NCBI GenBank assembly: GCA_964612675.1
Contig: CAZTDD010000009.1
Span: 39,086 to 103,085 of the forward strand
DNA: 64,000 bases
DNA from: CAZTDD01 sp964612675
Lineage (GTDB): Bacteria; Hinthialibacterota; Hinthialibacteria; Hinthialibacterales; JAKPRU01
Direction of reading: 5' to 3'
Part shown: positions 32,936 to 41,758 of the stretch, one piece after another
Layout of the letters: every line of letters begins with the position of its first letter
Position numbering within the stretch: the first letter of the stretch is position 1
The notes under the pieces: model-generated
Databases searched by the model: none
The model's input: the letters and a program-made list of their open reading frames with translations, nothing else
Told to the model about the DNA's origin: nothing
Made by a program: the position numbers and the translations under genes

Positions 32936-34117
32936 TCAGGACGTACCGGAGGAGGTAGGGCTTTCTTCGCCGTTGGGTTTCTTTTCTTGTTTCGGTGCCT
33001 TCTCTAATGCAGACGAATTCACCGCGGAGAGTAGAGCCGGTAGTTTATCCCAAGCCCTAACAATCAGTTTTTCATCTTTGATGTCGCGGATTTCAACCTG
33101 ACCGAGTCGTTTGGGTATGACCATGCGGATTGTCTGATGCTGTACCTTCTTATCGGTGTACATCGACTCCACTATTTGGTCTCCAGGAACATCGGGAATG
33201 TCAAGCGGATAACCGGCGCGTTTCACAAGAGCCGCGACTTCTTCGAAAAGATCCTCTCCCGTAATTTCCATTTCTATACCCACCGCGATCTCGGCAAGCA
33301 TCCCAAGGGCTATCGCTTCGCCGTGCAGATACCGATTGTATCCCGTAATGCTCTCCACGGCATGTCCGACCGTATGACCGAAATTCAGGATCGCCCGCAG
33401 TCCGGACTCCCTCTCGTCCTGTTCGACGATCTTGGCTTTGAATCGACAGTTTCGGGAGATCAAATCCAAGTATGCTTCTTCGTCGATCTTGAGAAGGTCG
33501 TCTAGATTCTCACTGACAAATTTAAATATTCGGGTGTCGCCGATAATCCCGTGCTTGATAATCTCAGCCAGGCCGCAAAGGATTTCGCGATTGGGAAGGG
33601 TTTTCAGCGTATTGGTATCGATCAATACCATGCTTGGCTGATGGAATGCGCCGATCAGGTTTTTCCCTTTTGGATGATCGATGCCGGTTTTTCCTCCGAC
33701 GCTGGCGTCCACCTGAGCCAGCAGGGTTGTGGGTACCTGGATAAAGGGGATTCCGCGCAAGTAGGTTGCCGCCACGAAACCGGCGATATCGCCGACCAAT
33801 CCGCCTCCAAGAGCGACAATACCGCTTTTTCGCTCGACGCGGAGATCGATCAACTGGTCGTACAGGTCCTTGACTGTGTTCAAGTTCTTGCACGGTTCTC
33901 CGCCAGGAATGCTGAAAATGCCGACCGAGTATCCCTGTTGTTTGAATGCGTCAATCACCATGTCGCCGTATAACTTGCGCACCGTCGGGTCGGTGATCAC
34001 CGCCAACGGGGGATGGATACCGAGGCGCTCCATCCGTCGTCCGATCTTCCGGATGCCTCCGCTTTCGGCGGTGATTTTGTACTTTCGGTCGCCGAGTTTG
34101 ACAGTGATCTCTTTCAT
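32936..34117 (-). CDS. aroB: 3-dehydroquinate synthase
   Basis: 393 residues. Converts DAHP to 3-dehydroquinate in the shikimate pathway, with NAD and a divalent metal. NAD motif: GGGLVGDIAGFVAATYLRGI; core VPTTLLAQVDASVGGKTGID; metal ligands lie in the AEIIKHG and LNFGHTVGHAVE segments and in LHGEAIALGM. The C-terminal tail (SALEKAPKQEKKPNGEESPT) is longer and more charged than usual. The gene is likely the head of the minus-strand group with the nitrilase and glycosyltransferase genes, 114 bases separating it from the nitrilase start. Confidence 0.97.
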   Translation of the reverse strand: MKEITVKLGDRKYKITAESGGIRKIGRRMERLGIHPPLAVITDPTVRKLYGDMVIDAFKQQGYSVGIFSIPGGEPCKNLNTVKDLYDQLIDLRVERKSGIVALGGGLVGDIAGFVAATYLRGIPFIQVPTTLLAQVDASVGGKTGIDHPKGKNLIGAFHQPSMVLIDTNTLKTLPNREILCGLAEIIKHGIIGDTRIFKFVSENLDDLLKIDEEAYLDLISRNCRFKAKIVEQDERESGLRAILNFGHTVGHAVESITGYNRYLHGEAIALGMLAEIAVGIEMEITGEDLFEEVAALVKRAGYPLDIPDVPGDQIVESMYTDKKVQHQTIRMVIPKRLGQVEIRDIKDEKLIVRAWDKLPALLSAVNSSALEKAPKQEKKPNGEESPTSSGTS

Positions 34118-34205
34118 GGGTCTCGCACTCTATATACAGGGTGAGGGGATTATCGACATTCCCCCGTCGACTTTAGCAGCTCCGATTCGACTGGTCATGC
34201 CTCAG

Positions 34206-34310
34206 TCAGGCTTTGATTTTTCCTTGCACCTTGATTAGCAGATAGATCAACGCGGTGTATATCGTTAGTACCGACAAACGAAGTGTTTTCAATCTGCGCC
34301 GTCGAAACAT
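34206..34310 (-). CDS. Possible 34-residue single-helix membrane peptide
   Basis: MFRRRRLKTLRLSVLTIYTA then LIYLLIKVQGKIKA: a basic head, one hydrophobic helix of about 17 residues and a basic tail. It starts 8 bases after the permease stop on the same strand. The ribosome site is weak. Its size, position and hydrophobic design are suggestive only; chance cannot be excluded. Confidence 0.3.
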   Translation of the reverse strand: MFRRRRLKTLRLSVLTIYTALIYLLIKVQGKIKA

Positions 34311-34317
34311 GGTCGAT

Positions 34318-36213
34318 TCAGGTCGACAGCCGTTTTTTTGCCTGGTCCAGCAGAACTGCGATGAAAATGACGAGACCGAGAAAGGCCTGCTGTAAGTAGC
34401 TGTCCACATTGAGTAGATTCAAGCCATTAAAGATGACCCAAATCAAGAGTGCCCCGATCAACGAACCGAGGATTTTGCCCTGGCCGCCCATCAAACTGCA
34501 ACCTCCAACGACACACGCCGCGATGACATACAGTTCATAAAGCATCCCGGTTTCCGGGTGGCCGCATTGAAGCCGGGCGGCCATGATGATCCCCGCTACA
34601 GCGGCAAGGCCTCCTGTGATGACATAGGCGGCCAATTTTACGGCGTTGATCGGAATGCCCGAAAGACGAGAAGCTTCTTCATTCCCGCCGACCGCATACA
34701 GGTACCTGCCGAATTTCATGCGGGAAAGCGTGATGTGACCTATTGCGAACACAACGATCATTATTGCTACCGGCACGGGGAGAACCGACCCGATGGTTCC
34801 CTCCAGCACATATCCATTTCCGAGGTACTCGAAAGACTCCGGCAGGTCCCATACCGGTACTCCTTTGCACAGGTAGCGGGCGATACCGCGAGCGATCAGC
34901 ATCATGGCCAACGTGGCGATGAAAGGCGGTATCCCAAATCCTGTAATCACAGCTCCGGACATCCCTCCCGCTGCACAACCGACCACGATTCCGGTCAGGA
35001 CGGCAAACACGATCAGCCCGGTCTTGTCTGTTACCGGTCCGACAGCGACAATCCGCTCGGTTTCACCGGCCGCATCGATTGCCCGGCTCAGACCGGACAC
35101 GATGTCTCGGTCTGTACCAACAAGGATATTCACATTCGGATTGTCCGCTATGATTCGTTCGGCGAGTTCTTTTGCTCGTTCCTCAACTAATAAGACGGGG
35201 TCCTCTTCCTGATCCAGGGACGCGGATACCTCGGCTACGATCTGAATCTCAGAGTGTCGATTCAGCTGTTCCTGCAAATCCTTCAGAAACTCTTTCGTGC
35301 CTGGCTTCGTTTTGTCATGAATTAGCGCCAGAGAACTCTTTCCGTCTGCAGTGGACAGAACAGATTCGGCGGTCTCTTGCGGCAAGAGACGAATTCCGAG
35401 CAATCGGTCTTCCGCTATAGAAACCATGACAAGGAAAAACCCGATACCGATCGCGATTCCGAGGAGCGACCAGCGCTTCAAACCTCCGAAGGCAATACCA
35501 AAACCGAGTCCTCCCGTACCCCCCAAAACAAGCACCAGCGCTGCCAGCCCCCACAGTGGAATTCCGCCGGCCTGTTTCAGGCAGAGGGCCGTCACCACAC
35601 CGGAGAAAGCTACCAGCGAGCCGACCGACAAATCGATGCCCCCGGTGATGATGACCATCGTCATTCCCGCGGCAATGATCGCAATAACCGAAGCCTGACG
35701 GACAATGTTGATCAGGTTCTCCCGCTTCAAAAAGATCGACTCCATGCCTTGAACCGGCGGGAAGATCTCAGGGCGGGTTACTGTTTCGACACCTCGTAAC
35801 GCCGACAGCAGCCAACGCTCGTGCCGCTGGTCAAGAAGGATGAACCCGTCAACGCCCGGGTTCTCTCGTAGCAGTTTTCGCGCTTCTCTACGAAAGACGG
35901 GAAGGGAATTCGCAGGTGGGACGGTGGCAACCACGGAGCATTTCTCATCCTGCAAAGTGCCGACCAAGGCATTCATATCCGGCAGAGTGCCGGATTCCGC
36001 GGTATCCGCCGGACTCGATACGATGAATCTGCCGCCGGGAATCGCCTCAGCCGCCTTTTGTCCTAATCTTCGTCCGCCTTCTTCTCCACCAATGACGTCC
36101 CCCTTTCGGATTGTCGCCCAACTCAAACACAGGCACACTAGAATTAGGACGATCAACATCCCGTAATCGGTCAGGAGAGATGTGCGGAAGGCTTTACGAA
36201 GAAGAGATTTCAT
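34318..36213 (-). CDS. RbsC-type sugar ABC permease with two inserted binding-protein-like segments
   Basis: 631 residues from the ATG at 36213 (MKSLLRKAFRTSLLTDYGML); ordinary RbsC permeases have about 320-340. The permease core is clear: MTMVIITGGIDLSVGSLVAF, IPPFIATLAMMLIARGIARY, SRLSGIPINAVKLAAYVITG and GGQGKILGSLIGALLIWV. Two extra soluble stretches are inserted. One (about 36-150) has RRLGQKAAEAIPGG, EARKLLRENPGVDGFILLD; the other (about 260-395) has FLKDLQEQLNRHSEIQIVAE, KELAERIIADNPNVNILVGT, AIDAAGETERIVAVGP. These read like C-terminal-half pieces of RbsB/LacI-type periplasmic binding proteins. No ATPase gene lies beside it. The start is uncertain because no good ribosome site is seen. 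Confidence 0.85.
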   Translation of the reverse strand: MKSLLRKAFRTSLLTDYGMLIVLILVCLCLSWATIRKGDVIGGEEGGRRLGQKAAEAIPGGRFIVSSPADTAESGTLPDMNALVGTLQDEKCSVVATVPPANSLPVFRREARKLLRENPGVDGFILLDQRHERWLLSALRGVETVTRPEIFPPVQGMESIFLKRENLINIVRQASVIAIIAAGMTMVIITGGIDLSVGSLVAFSGVVTALCLKQAGGIPLWGLAALVLVLGGTGGLGFGIAFGGLKRWSLLGIAIGIGFFLVMVSIAEDRLLGIRLLPQETAESVLSTADGKSSLALIHDKTKPGTKEFLKDLQEQLNRHSEIQIVAEVSASLDQEEDPVLLVEERAKELAERIIADNPNVNILVGTDRDIVSGLSRAIDAAGETERIVAVGPVTDKTGLIVFAVLTGIVVGCAAGGMSGAVITGFGIPPFIATLAMMLIARGIARYLCKGVPVWDLPESFEYLGNGYVLEGTIGSVLPVPVAIMIVVFAIGHITLSRMKFGRYLYAVGGNEEASRLSGIPINAVKLAAYVITGGLAAVAGIIMAARLQCGHPETGMLYELYVIAACVVGGCSLMGGQGKILGSLIGALLIWVIFNGLNLLNVDSYLQQAFLGLVIFIAVLLDQAKKRLST

Positions 36214-36600
36214 CGGGTTCGTGATTTTCGAATATTTGTTCTCGATGAGAATGCACGAGAATGGGGTTCCTGAAAAGACTTCTGTCTGTTGGCACAAGTG
36301 TTGCTTCAAATTTAGAGCGTTACGTACCAATCGGTACCATCATGCACTTGCCGTTCGGCTGCTCATCTGGCTGAGGGCTGGCCAAGGGTGGAGTGGCCTG
36401 ACCGGCACATGCATGCGGGAGTACACTGGGAGTTGTTTTCGAAGATCTGCCGCAATACCAAGCAATGATTAGGGACCACGTAGTCTCAGGATTGCGCAGA
36501 CGGTTTTGAAAACGACTCCACTTTGGCGACTGGAGACAAACACCGGGGACAATTCAATTCCCCGGTGTTCGTCTCTGCTTGAGACCGGGACCGATTGTTG
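36214..36600. other. Divergent intergenic region with an 11-bp hairpin
   Basis: This 387-base gap separates the permease gene (minus) from the exopolysaccharide genes (plus). AACACCGGGGA (36539-36549) and TCCCCGGTGTT (36559-36569) form a perfect 11-bp stem with a 9-nt loop, 32 bases ahead of the Wza-like start; it could act in a leader. GTACC-aatc-GGTAC lies at 36324-36337. No further coding frame is convincing. Confidence 0.5.
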
Positions 36601-37698
36601 ATGGGCAAACGTAACCCTACCTCTACCGTTTCACGGAACTTTCTGCCTCGCGGCGGAGCTGTGACGTTTATCGCATTTCTCGGCCTGTCGCTTGGTGTCC
36701 CGCAGGCACTTGCTGCTGATCTGCCCAGAATCGAAGTGAGCGACATCCTAGAGATTACCGTCAAAAATGAATCTGACCTTTCCCTGGACCGCCAAGTAGA
36801 AAGCGGTGGGAGTTTTTTGTATCCGCTCCTTGGTACGGTGGAAGCGGCGGGCAAGACCGCATCGGAACTTGCTGAACACATGGAGAAACGCCTGTATGAT
36901 GAGGAATTCCTGTGGCATCCTGAGGTTACGGTCAAGATAAAGGAACGGCCGGGCCACGTTATCCGCGTCATCGGGCAAGTGAAGACTCCCGGACAGACCG
37001 GATTCGAGCAAGGGGTACGCTTGCGTGAAGCCATTGAGAAGCACGGTGGAATCCTCGAGGCAAACTCGGGACCGGACATTGTGTTACGTGGGCGAAAGAG
37101 GCCCGAACCGGTACAAATCGACCGACACCTGTTGTTCTCGAAAGGCCCCGCCGCCGACCTGCTCAATCTGGAATTGCGGCCGGGTGATGAAATTTACGTC
37201 GAGCCTGCCCAGGATTTCTTTATTGTTGGAATCGCCGAGAAACCTCAGCCTCATTTGCTTACTCATCATTACACACTATCTCAGGTTTTCTCTGAGTCTG
37301 TTTTATCTAGAATTGAAGGAGGCGCTTTGCTTGTGCTACGGCACTCAAGTACTCAGGAAACGGAAATCATCGTAGACCTTCACGAGTTGACGGACGGAAA
37401 CAAAGCGCTGGATTTGGCGATTTCCGCCGGAGATCGGATCTATGTGGTTCAAGAGAGCTATTTCTACGTCGGCGGAGACGTGGAGCGGCCGGGACTTTAC
37501 TCGTCGAAAGACGATATGACGCTCGGTCGGGCTCTTGAAGCGGCCGGACTGCCACCCTCAAGTCTACGCCGTCCCGTGAGCCTCCGACGCTGGAAGAACG
37601 GCGAGAGAACGGAGTATTCTCCCAGCGATTCTCAAAAGGATTTCCCCCGCGATCTTCCCATTTCCGATAGAGACATTATCCTTGTTGCCGAAGGGTAA
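36601..37698 (+). CDS. Wza-like polysaccharide export protein (Poly_export/SLBB)
   Basis: 365 residues from the ATG at 36601. An N-terminal signal (AVTFIAFLGLSLGVPQALAA) lacks a lipobox Cys, unlike E. coli Wza. The Poly_export domain begins at about 45 (IEVSDILEITVKNESDLSLD) and continues with SFLYPLLGTVEAAGKTASEL and HPEVTVKIKERPGHVIRVIG. Several SLBB-type beta-grasp units follow (QVKTPGQTGFEQGVRLREAI, GVGDVERPGLYSSKDDMTL-like at 300). Such proteins form the outer-membrane or periplasmic conduit for exopolysaccharide. The Wzc-like gene starts 18 bases downstream, so the two form one export operon. Confidence 0.9.
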   Translation: MGKRNPTSTVSRNFLPRGGAVTFIAFLGLSLGVPQALAADLPRIEVSDILEITVKNESDLSLDRQVESGGSFLYPLLGTVEAAGKTASELAEHMEKRLYDEEFLWHPEVTVKIKERPGHVIRVIGQVKTPGQTGFEQGVRLREAIEKHGGILEANSGPDIVLRGRKRPEPVQIDRHLLFSKGPAADLLNLELRPGDEIYVEPAQDFFIVGIAEKPQPHLLTHHYTLSQVFSESVLSRIEGGALLVLRHSSTQETEIIVDLHELTDGNKALDLAISAGDRIYVVQESYFYVGGDVERPGLYSSKDDMTLGRALEAAGLPPSSLRRPVSLRRWKNGERTEYSPSDSQKDFPRDLPISDRDIILVAEG

Positions 37699-37716
37699 TT
37701 CGTCAGGGACGCGACA

Positions 37717-39846
37717 ATGGGACCTATACGACAATCCGCAAAGCACCACCGGGCTCGTTCTATGGGGTTCCGTGACTACTTGCTACTCCTCTACAGGAGG
37801 AGGCATTTGATCTTTTGGGTTATTGCGGCGACCTGTTTCTCGGTTTTCCTCTTTGTCCTTTCTAAACCTCGCTTTTATATGGCGTCGGCATTTGTGGAAA
37901 TAGAAAGTCCATCAGAGAGTGACGAGTCGGAATCGCCGGACGTCTCCGATCTGATTGAAGAAATCCGGCGCAGCGATAGTATTTGGAGCATTCTCAAAGA
38001 ACATGAAGCGTTGATGCGCGCGGAACGGTGGGCCGTATCACAGCCTCGATCCATTGTGTCCGGTCCACGTAACTCCGCAGTCTCCGCTCGCTCGGTCTCC
38101 GGGGCCCAACGCGTTTATTTGACTCGTTCGTTTCTGTCGCAGTTGGAAATGTCCGCTGTTGCGGGTGATCCTCACGCCGTGCGTATCAACTTTGTCTCCC
38201 CCGATCGCATTTTGGCGGCATCGGCTGCGAACGCGGTCGCGATGAAGATGGCTTTTGAATCCCGCCGAGAGATCACATCGGAAGATCATCGACGATTGAT
38301 GGAAGTCGAGGATCGCATCGACGTGGTGCATCGAGAACTTGAACGCATAGAGAAACAGACCGCCGCCGACGAGGTAATCAAGAGCATTTCTGCGGCCTAC
38401 GACCGCCTCGCCGATCTGGTCGAACGGCTTCGAATGGCTGAAGCGGCCTTGGTTGAGGCGGAAGTGGCTTACAAAACGTTTATCCAGCCGAACGGCACAC
38501 CGAATGAGGACACAATCACTTCTGAGGAACTCGAACAATACCGTAGCACATGGAGCGAGGTCGAAGACGAATGGAAGGCGGTTGTGGAACGCTATCGTCG
38601 TCGTCATCCAAAATATGTGGCTTTGAAAAACCGGCGGGATGTTTTGAGCGCGAAGATTCGAGCCGAAGAAAACCGAATCGTCGAGGAAACAAAGACACGC
38701 TACCAGCGCGCTCGGACGGATTTGGAAGACCTCGAACAAAGGCACTCCCAACTATCGAGTAAAGTCGAGCAGATCGAGAAGGATCTCGACCTTGCCGCAG
38801 AATATGAAGGGGAACTCGATAGTCTATATAACGAAAGAGAATCCTTGCTTACCCAGAATCCCGAAGTCGTTTCCGGTGGGGGGGGACGACGCATTCTTCC
38901 GCGACAGGGTATTCAGGTTCGAGAGTGGGCGGCGGTGCCCGATCAGGCTATTGAGAGAGACGTTGCCTCTACTGTTCTGTTCTCGCTTACGATCTCTTTC
39001 GCCTCTGTGATTTGTGTTGTGTTCCTGATGGAGTATTATGACAACAGCTTGAAAGACCCTGACCGTATTGCGCGTGTTACAGGTTTCTCACCTGCCATAC
39101 TTATTCCTTCCCTCAAAGTACCGAAGCCCTTTTTGCTTGCCCGAACCACCTTCGATCTCCCGGATTCGCCCGCTGCAAAGTCCTTCCTGGCACTCAATGA
39201 AGTCCTTGGACGGGTGTTTATGAACCGGAGCACTTCGAGTGTGGCCGTTTCCAGCACTCGCACAGCGGAAGGAAAGACCACCCTTGCAGTCAACCTCGCT
39301 ATTGCTCAGGCCAGAATGAGTCGGCAAGTCGTTCTCGTCGATGCTAACCTGAATCATCCCTGTATTCATCAGGTTTTCGGAAGAACTCAGAGCCACGGAC
39401 TGACAAGTGTATTGGACGGGAGTAAGGCAATTGACGATTTGGTTCAGACAACGGATATTCATAGTCTGTGTTTTGTCTCGGCAGGCTCCCCCGCACAGGC
39501 AGCCTCGAACCTGGTCGGAACCGGCAGGATGAGGGAGGCTCTCGACAGATTACAGAATATGTTCGACCTGGTCGTTGTGGACACGCCCGCAAGTCTTGTC
39601 TCGACCGATGCAGCCATCATTGCGAATATGGTTGACAGCACGCTCTTTGTTCTCCAAAGTGGCTGCTCGGAGCCCGCCGAGGTAAAAATGGCTCTAAAGC
39701 GGATCTCCTCATCCGGCGGTCGGGTTGGGGCATTGGTTCTGAATCGCGTCGATCCGTACGAAGTGAGACTCCGTGGCGATGCAGGCAGCGAAGATTCAGA
39801 CCGAGTCGTTGTGAATGAACCTCTATTCCCCGGGGTCTTGATTTAA
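37717..39846 (+). CDS. Wzc-like polysaccharide co-polymerase with CpsD-type ATPase domain
   Basis: 709 residues. A Wzz-like domain spans the membrane twice (HLIFWVIAATCFSVFLFVLS near 30 and VASTVLFSLTISFASVICVV near 420), with a long periplasmic coiled coil between (ERLRMAEAALVEAEVAYKTF, RTDLEDLEQRHSQLSSKVEQ). The cytoplasmic part is a BY-kinase/CpsD fold: Walker A SSTRTAEGKTTLAVNL near 515, Walker A' VVLVDANLNHP, and DLVVVDTPASL. The C-terminal tail has only one Tyr, so the usual tyrosine cluster for autophosphorylation is absent. It should regulate chain length and export of an exopolysaccharide with the preceding protein. Confidence 0.9.
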   Translation: MGPIRQSAKHHRARSMGFRDYLLLLYRRRHLIFWVIAATCFSVFLFVLSKPRFYMASAFVEIESPSESDESESPDVSDLIEEIRRSDSIWSILKEHEALMRAERWAVSQPRSIVSGPRNSAVSARSVSGAQRVYLTRSFLSQLEMSAVAGDPHAVRINFVSPDRILAASAANAVAMKMAFESRREITSEDHRRLMEVEDRIDVVHRELERIEKQTAADEVIKSISAAYDRLADLVERLRMAEAALVEAEVAYKTFIQPNGTPNEDTITSEELEQYRSTWSEVEDEWKAVVERYRRRHPKYVALKNRRDVLSAKIRAEENRIVEETKTRYQRARTDLEDLEQRHSQLSSKVEQIEKDLDLAAEYEGELDSLYNERESLLTQNPEVVSGGGGRRILPRQGIQVREWAAVPDQAIERDVASTVLFSLTISFASVICVVFLMEYYDNSLKDPDRIARVTGFSPAILIPSLKVPKPFLLARTTFDLPDSPAAKSFLALNEVLGRVFMNRSTSSVAVSSTRTAEGKTTLAVNLAIAQARMSRQVVLVDANLNHPCIHQVFGRTQSHGLTSVLDGSKAIDDLVQTTDIHSLCFVSAGSPAQAASNLVGTGRMREALDRLQNMFDLVVVDTPASLVSTDAAIIANMVDSTLFVLQSGCSEPAEVKMALKRISSSGGRVGALVLNRVDPYEVRLRGDAGSEDSDRVVVNEPLFPGVLI

Positions 39847-39990
39847 CCTGTTATCGGTTGCCAACCCGTATTCGAAGAGGTTTGGTCATAGAGCATGTTT
39901 TGATTGCGTTTGTTGTGGGTAGGCTTCGAAGCCGCCGCAGTTGTGTCATACTCTCAAGGGGGCAACTGCAGCACCTTTTGTCTCGATCTC

Positions 39991-40020
39991 GTGGGTGTCG
40001 ACAAATTGTGGGTGTCGACA
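39991..40020 (+). repeat. Direct repeat GTGGGTGTCGACA upstream of the PilZ-STAS gene
   Basis: Two identical 13-base copies at 39991-40003 and 40008-40020, 17 bases apart centre to centre, each containing the GTCGAC palindrome. They lie 26 bases ahead of the probable start codon and could bind a regulator. Confidence 0.5.
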
Positions 40021-40045
40021 TTTTGACATTGCAGGTTTGAGAGGA

Positions 40046-40927
40046 ATGGTAAGCGCGAAGACCGTTCAGCGATATAATCCGCGCGCACCACGCCGAATTG
40101 TCCGACGTCCTGTACTCGTGCGGGTATCCGGCACTCTTCGGTGTTGGGCCTCGCAACTTCTTGACTGGAGCCTCAGCGGAGCGAAATTGGCCGGCTTCCC
40201 GTCCCGAGGAGAGCTGGAAGCAGGTACGTCTGTGGAGATTCTCGAAGGTTTGGACTCCGATGCGTTCGAAAAGCTCGCTCCTCTTCTGTCGGCATCCAAC
40301 CTTGAGAAGTTCGAGCAGACCGCCGGCAGGATGCAGCGGGCACTCGGGCTCCGGCGCTCGGTCGGGAAGATCGTTCGAGTCGAGCCCAAGGCGCAACGCT
40401 TCGCGATTGAATTTGAGAACATGTCCGATGATGGAAGAGCGTATCCGTACGCTCAATCTCGCAATCCTTCTTTGCGAGCCAACTTCACCTATCAACAGCG
40501 GCTCGGTGTGCTTTCAGTCAAAGGAAAATTTACTCCCGGGGCCGCTATCGATTTGGCCAAGGATGTCATTCGAGATGTGGGGCAATGTCTGGTGATTGTC
40601 GACCTATCCCAGGTGACCGAGATGAATCGGACCGCCGTGGAGAAATTTCGGACACGGCTTGGCAGCGATCTAAACGAACAAGATTTGACGTACGCGCTAT
40701 CTGTGGTTTGTCCCGATGAGTGGGTGCGCGACGTCATGGGCCGGGTCCAGACCTACGCGAGTTTGACGGAGGCCCAGGAAGCGTTTCAATCCAGTCTGTC
40801 CGGAGGCGCCGCAGAGACTCCCGCTGAGGATGTTGCTGAAGAAACAAAGGAACCGTCCTCAGAAGAACAACCACCGAAAGAACAACCAACGGAAGAAGAA
40901 TCGTCAGAACAAGAATCCCCTGACTAG
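40046..40927 (+). CDS. PilZ-STAS two-domain protein (cyclic-di-GMP responsive)
   Basis: 293 residues from the ATG at 40046; GAGAGG stands only one base before it, so the start could lie elsewhere. The N-terminal PilZ domain has the RxxxR switch (APRRIVRRPVLVRVSG) and the DxSxxG motif (LLDWSLSGAKL), both needed to hold cyclic-di-GMP. A STAS fold follows at about 155-265: LGVLSVKGKFTPGAAIDLAK, CLVIVDLSQVTEMNRTAVEK. The C-terminus is a Glu/Pro-rich tail. STAS domains mediate phospho-controlled partner binding; the usual phospho-Ser position (DLSQ) is followed by a different context. Gene position after the Wzc-like gene suggests control of exopolysaccharide by the second messenger. Confidence 0.85.
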   Translation: MVSAKTVQRYNPRAPRRIVRRPVLVRVSGTLRCWASQLLDWSLSGAKLAGFPSRGELEAGTSVEILEGLDSDAFEKLAPLLSASNLEKFEQTAGRMQRALGLRRSVGKIVRVEPKAQRFAIEFENMSDDGRAYPYAQSRNPSLRANFTYQQRLGVLSVKGKFTPGAAIDLAKDVIRDVGQCLVIVDLSQVTEMNRTAVEKFRTRLGSDLNEQDLTYALSVVCPDEWVRDVMGRVQTYASLTEAQEAFQSSLSGGAAETPAEDVAEETKEPSSEEQPPKEQPTEEESSEQESPD

Positions 40928-40962
40928 AAGAACTCGGACACTGAGGCAGAGAAGGAAACAGA

Positions 40963-41736
40963 GTGACCACGCTGGACGTTTTGTTTTTCCCATCTCAAAT
41001 CCGGAATCGAATCCTTGAAGAGAGTGCGGTAGTCGTAGTGGATGTTCTTCGAGCGACAACCTCCATCGTTGCAGCGCTGTCGGCTGGGGCGGAGGCGGTT
41101 CTGCCCGTTCGAGACGAACAGGAGGCGCGCCGCATTACTGCCGAACTCCGCGAAACGGGAGAATCCGTTCTTCTTTGCGGCGAGGTCGGCGGGTTTCCTC
41201 CCGAAGGATTCGATCTGGGGAATTCCCCTCGGGATTTCGAAAGTGCCGATCTTCGTGGAAAACGGATCATCCTGAAAACGACAAACGGTACAGTGGCATT
41301 GTCCGATTCAATGTCCGCAAGACTTGTGGTTGCCGGGAGTCTGACCAACGTATCCTCAGTCGCTGAATTCCTTCATGGAGAATTGAAATCAGGTAATGTG
41401 CAGAAGGTCATTGTCTTGTGTGCGGGTGGGGAAGGGGAATTCGGCTTGGAGGACTTTTTTGCAGCAGGCGCACTTTTGAACCGGATGATCCGACTGGAAG
41501 AGACGATTGTGGAACTGACCGATTCCGCTGTCGCCGCCCTGGATTATTATCAGAACGGCCGAAACGAAGCGTCGGAGATTGTTGCTTGTTCCCATCACGG
41601 ACGGGAACTTGTCGAAATCGGTTTAGCCGACGATATTCCCCGTTGTTCCGCTGAAGATATATATCGCATTGTGCCACTATGCGACCCCGACGGATGGTTG
41701 TATGGTGTCAATCGCGGAGAAAATACAAACATATAG
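40963..41736 (+). CDS. comB: 2-phosphosulfolactate phosphatase family protein (ComB)
   Basis: 257 residues, GTG start behind AAGGAAACAGA. The family opening VVVVDVLRATTSIVAALSAG, the strongly conserved GVRGEVGGFPPEGFDLGNSP-like segment (LLCGEVGGFPPEGFDLGNSP) and LKTTNGTVALS match ComB. In methanogens it makes sulfolactate on the coenzyme M path; in many other bacteria its role is not established, so the name is by family only. The next gene's reading frame overlaps its 3' end upstream of that gene's true start. No sulfolactate synthase gene lies nearby. Confidence 0.85.
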   Translation: MTTLDVLFFPSQIRNRILEESAVVVVDVLRATTSIVAALSAGAEAVLPVRDEQEARRITAELRETGESVLLCGEVGGFPPEGFDLGNSPRDFESADLRGKRIILKTTNGTVALSDSMSARLVVAGSLTNVSSVAEFLHGELKSGNVQKVIVLCAGGEGEFGLEDFFAAGALLNRMIRLEETIVELTDSAVAALDYYQNGRNEASEIVACSHHGRELVEIGLADDIPRCSAEDIYRIVPLCDPDGWLYGVNRGENTNI

Positions 41737-41758
41737 AACAGAGATGGAGAGTGAAAAA

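Noticed and set aside
36539..36569. Terminator of the permease operon
   Set aside because: It lies upstream, not downstream, of the minus-strand gene and lacks a T-run; a leader structure for the plus-strand genes is as likely.
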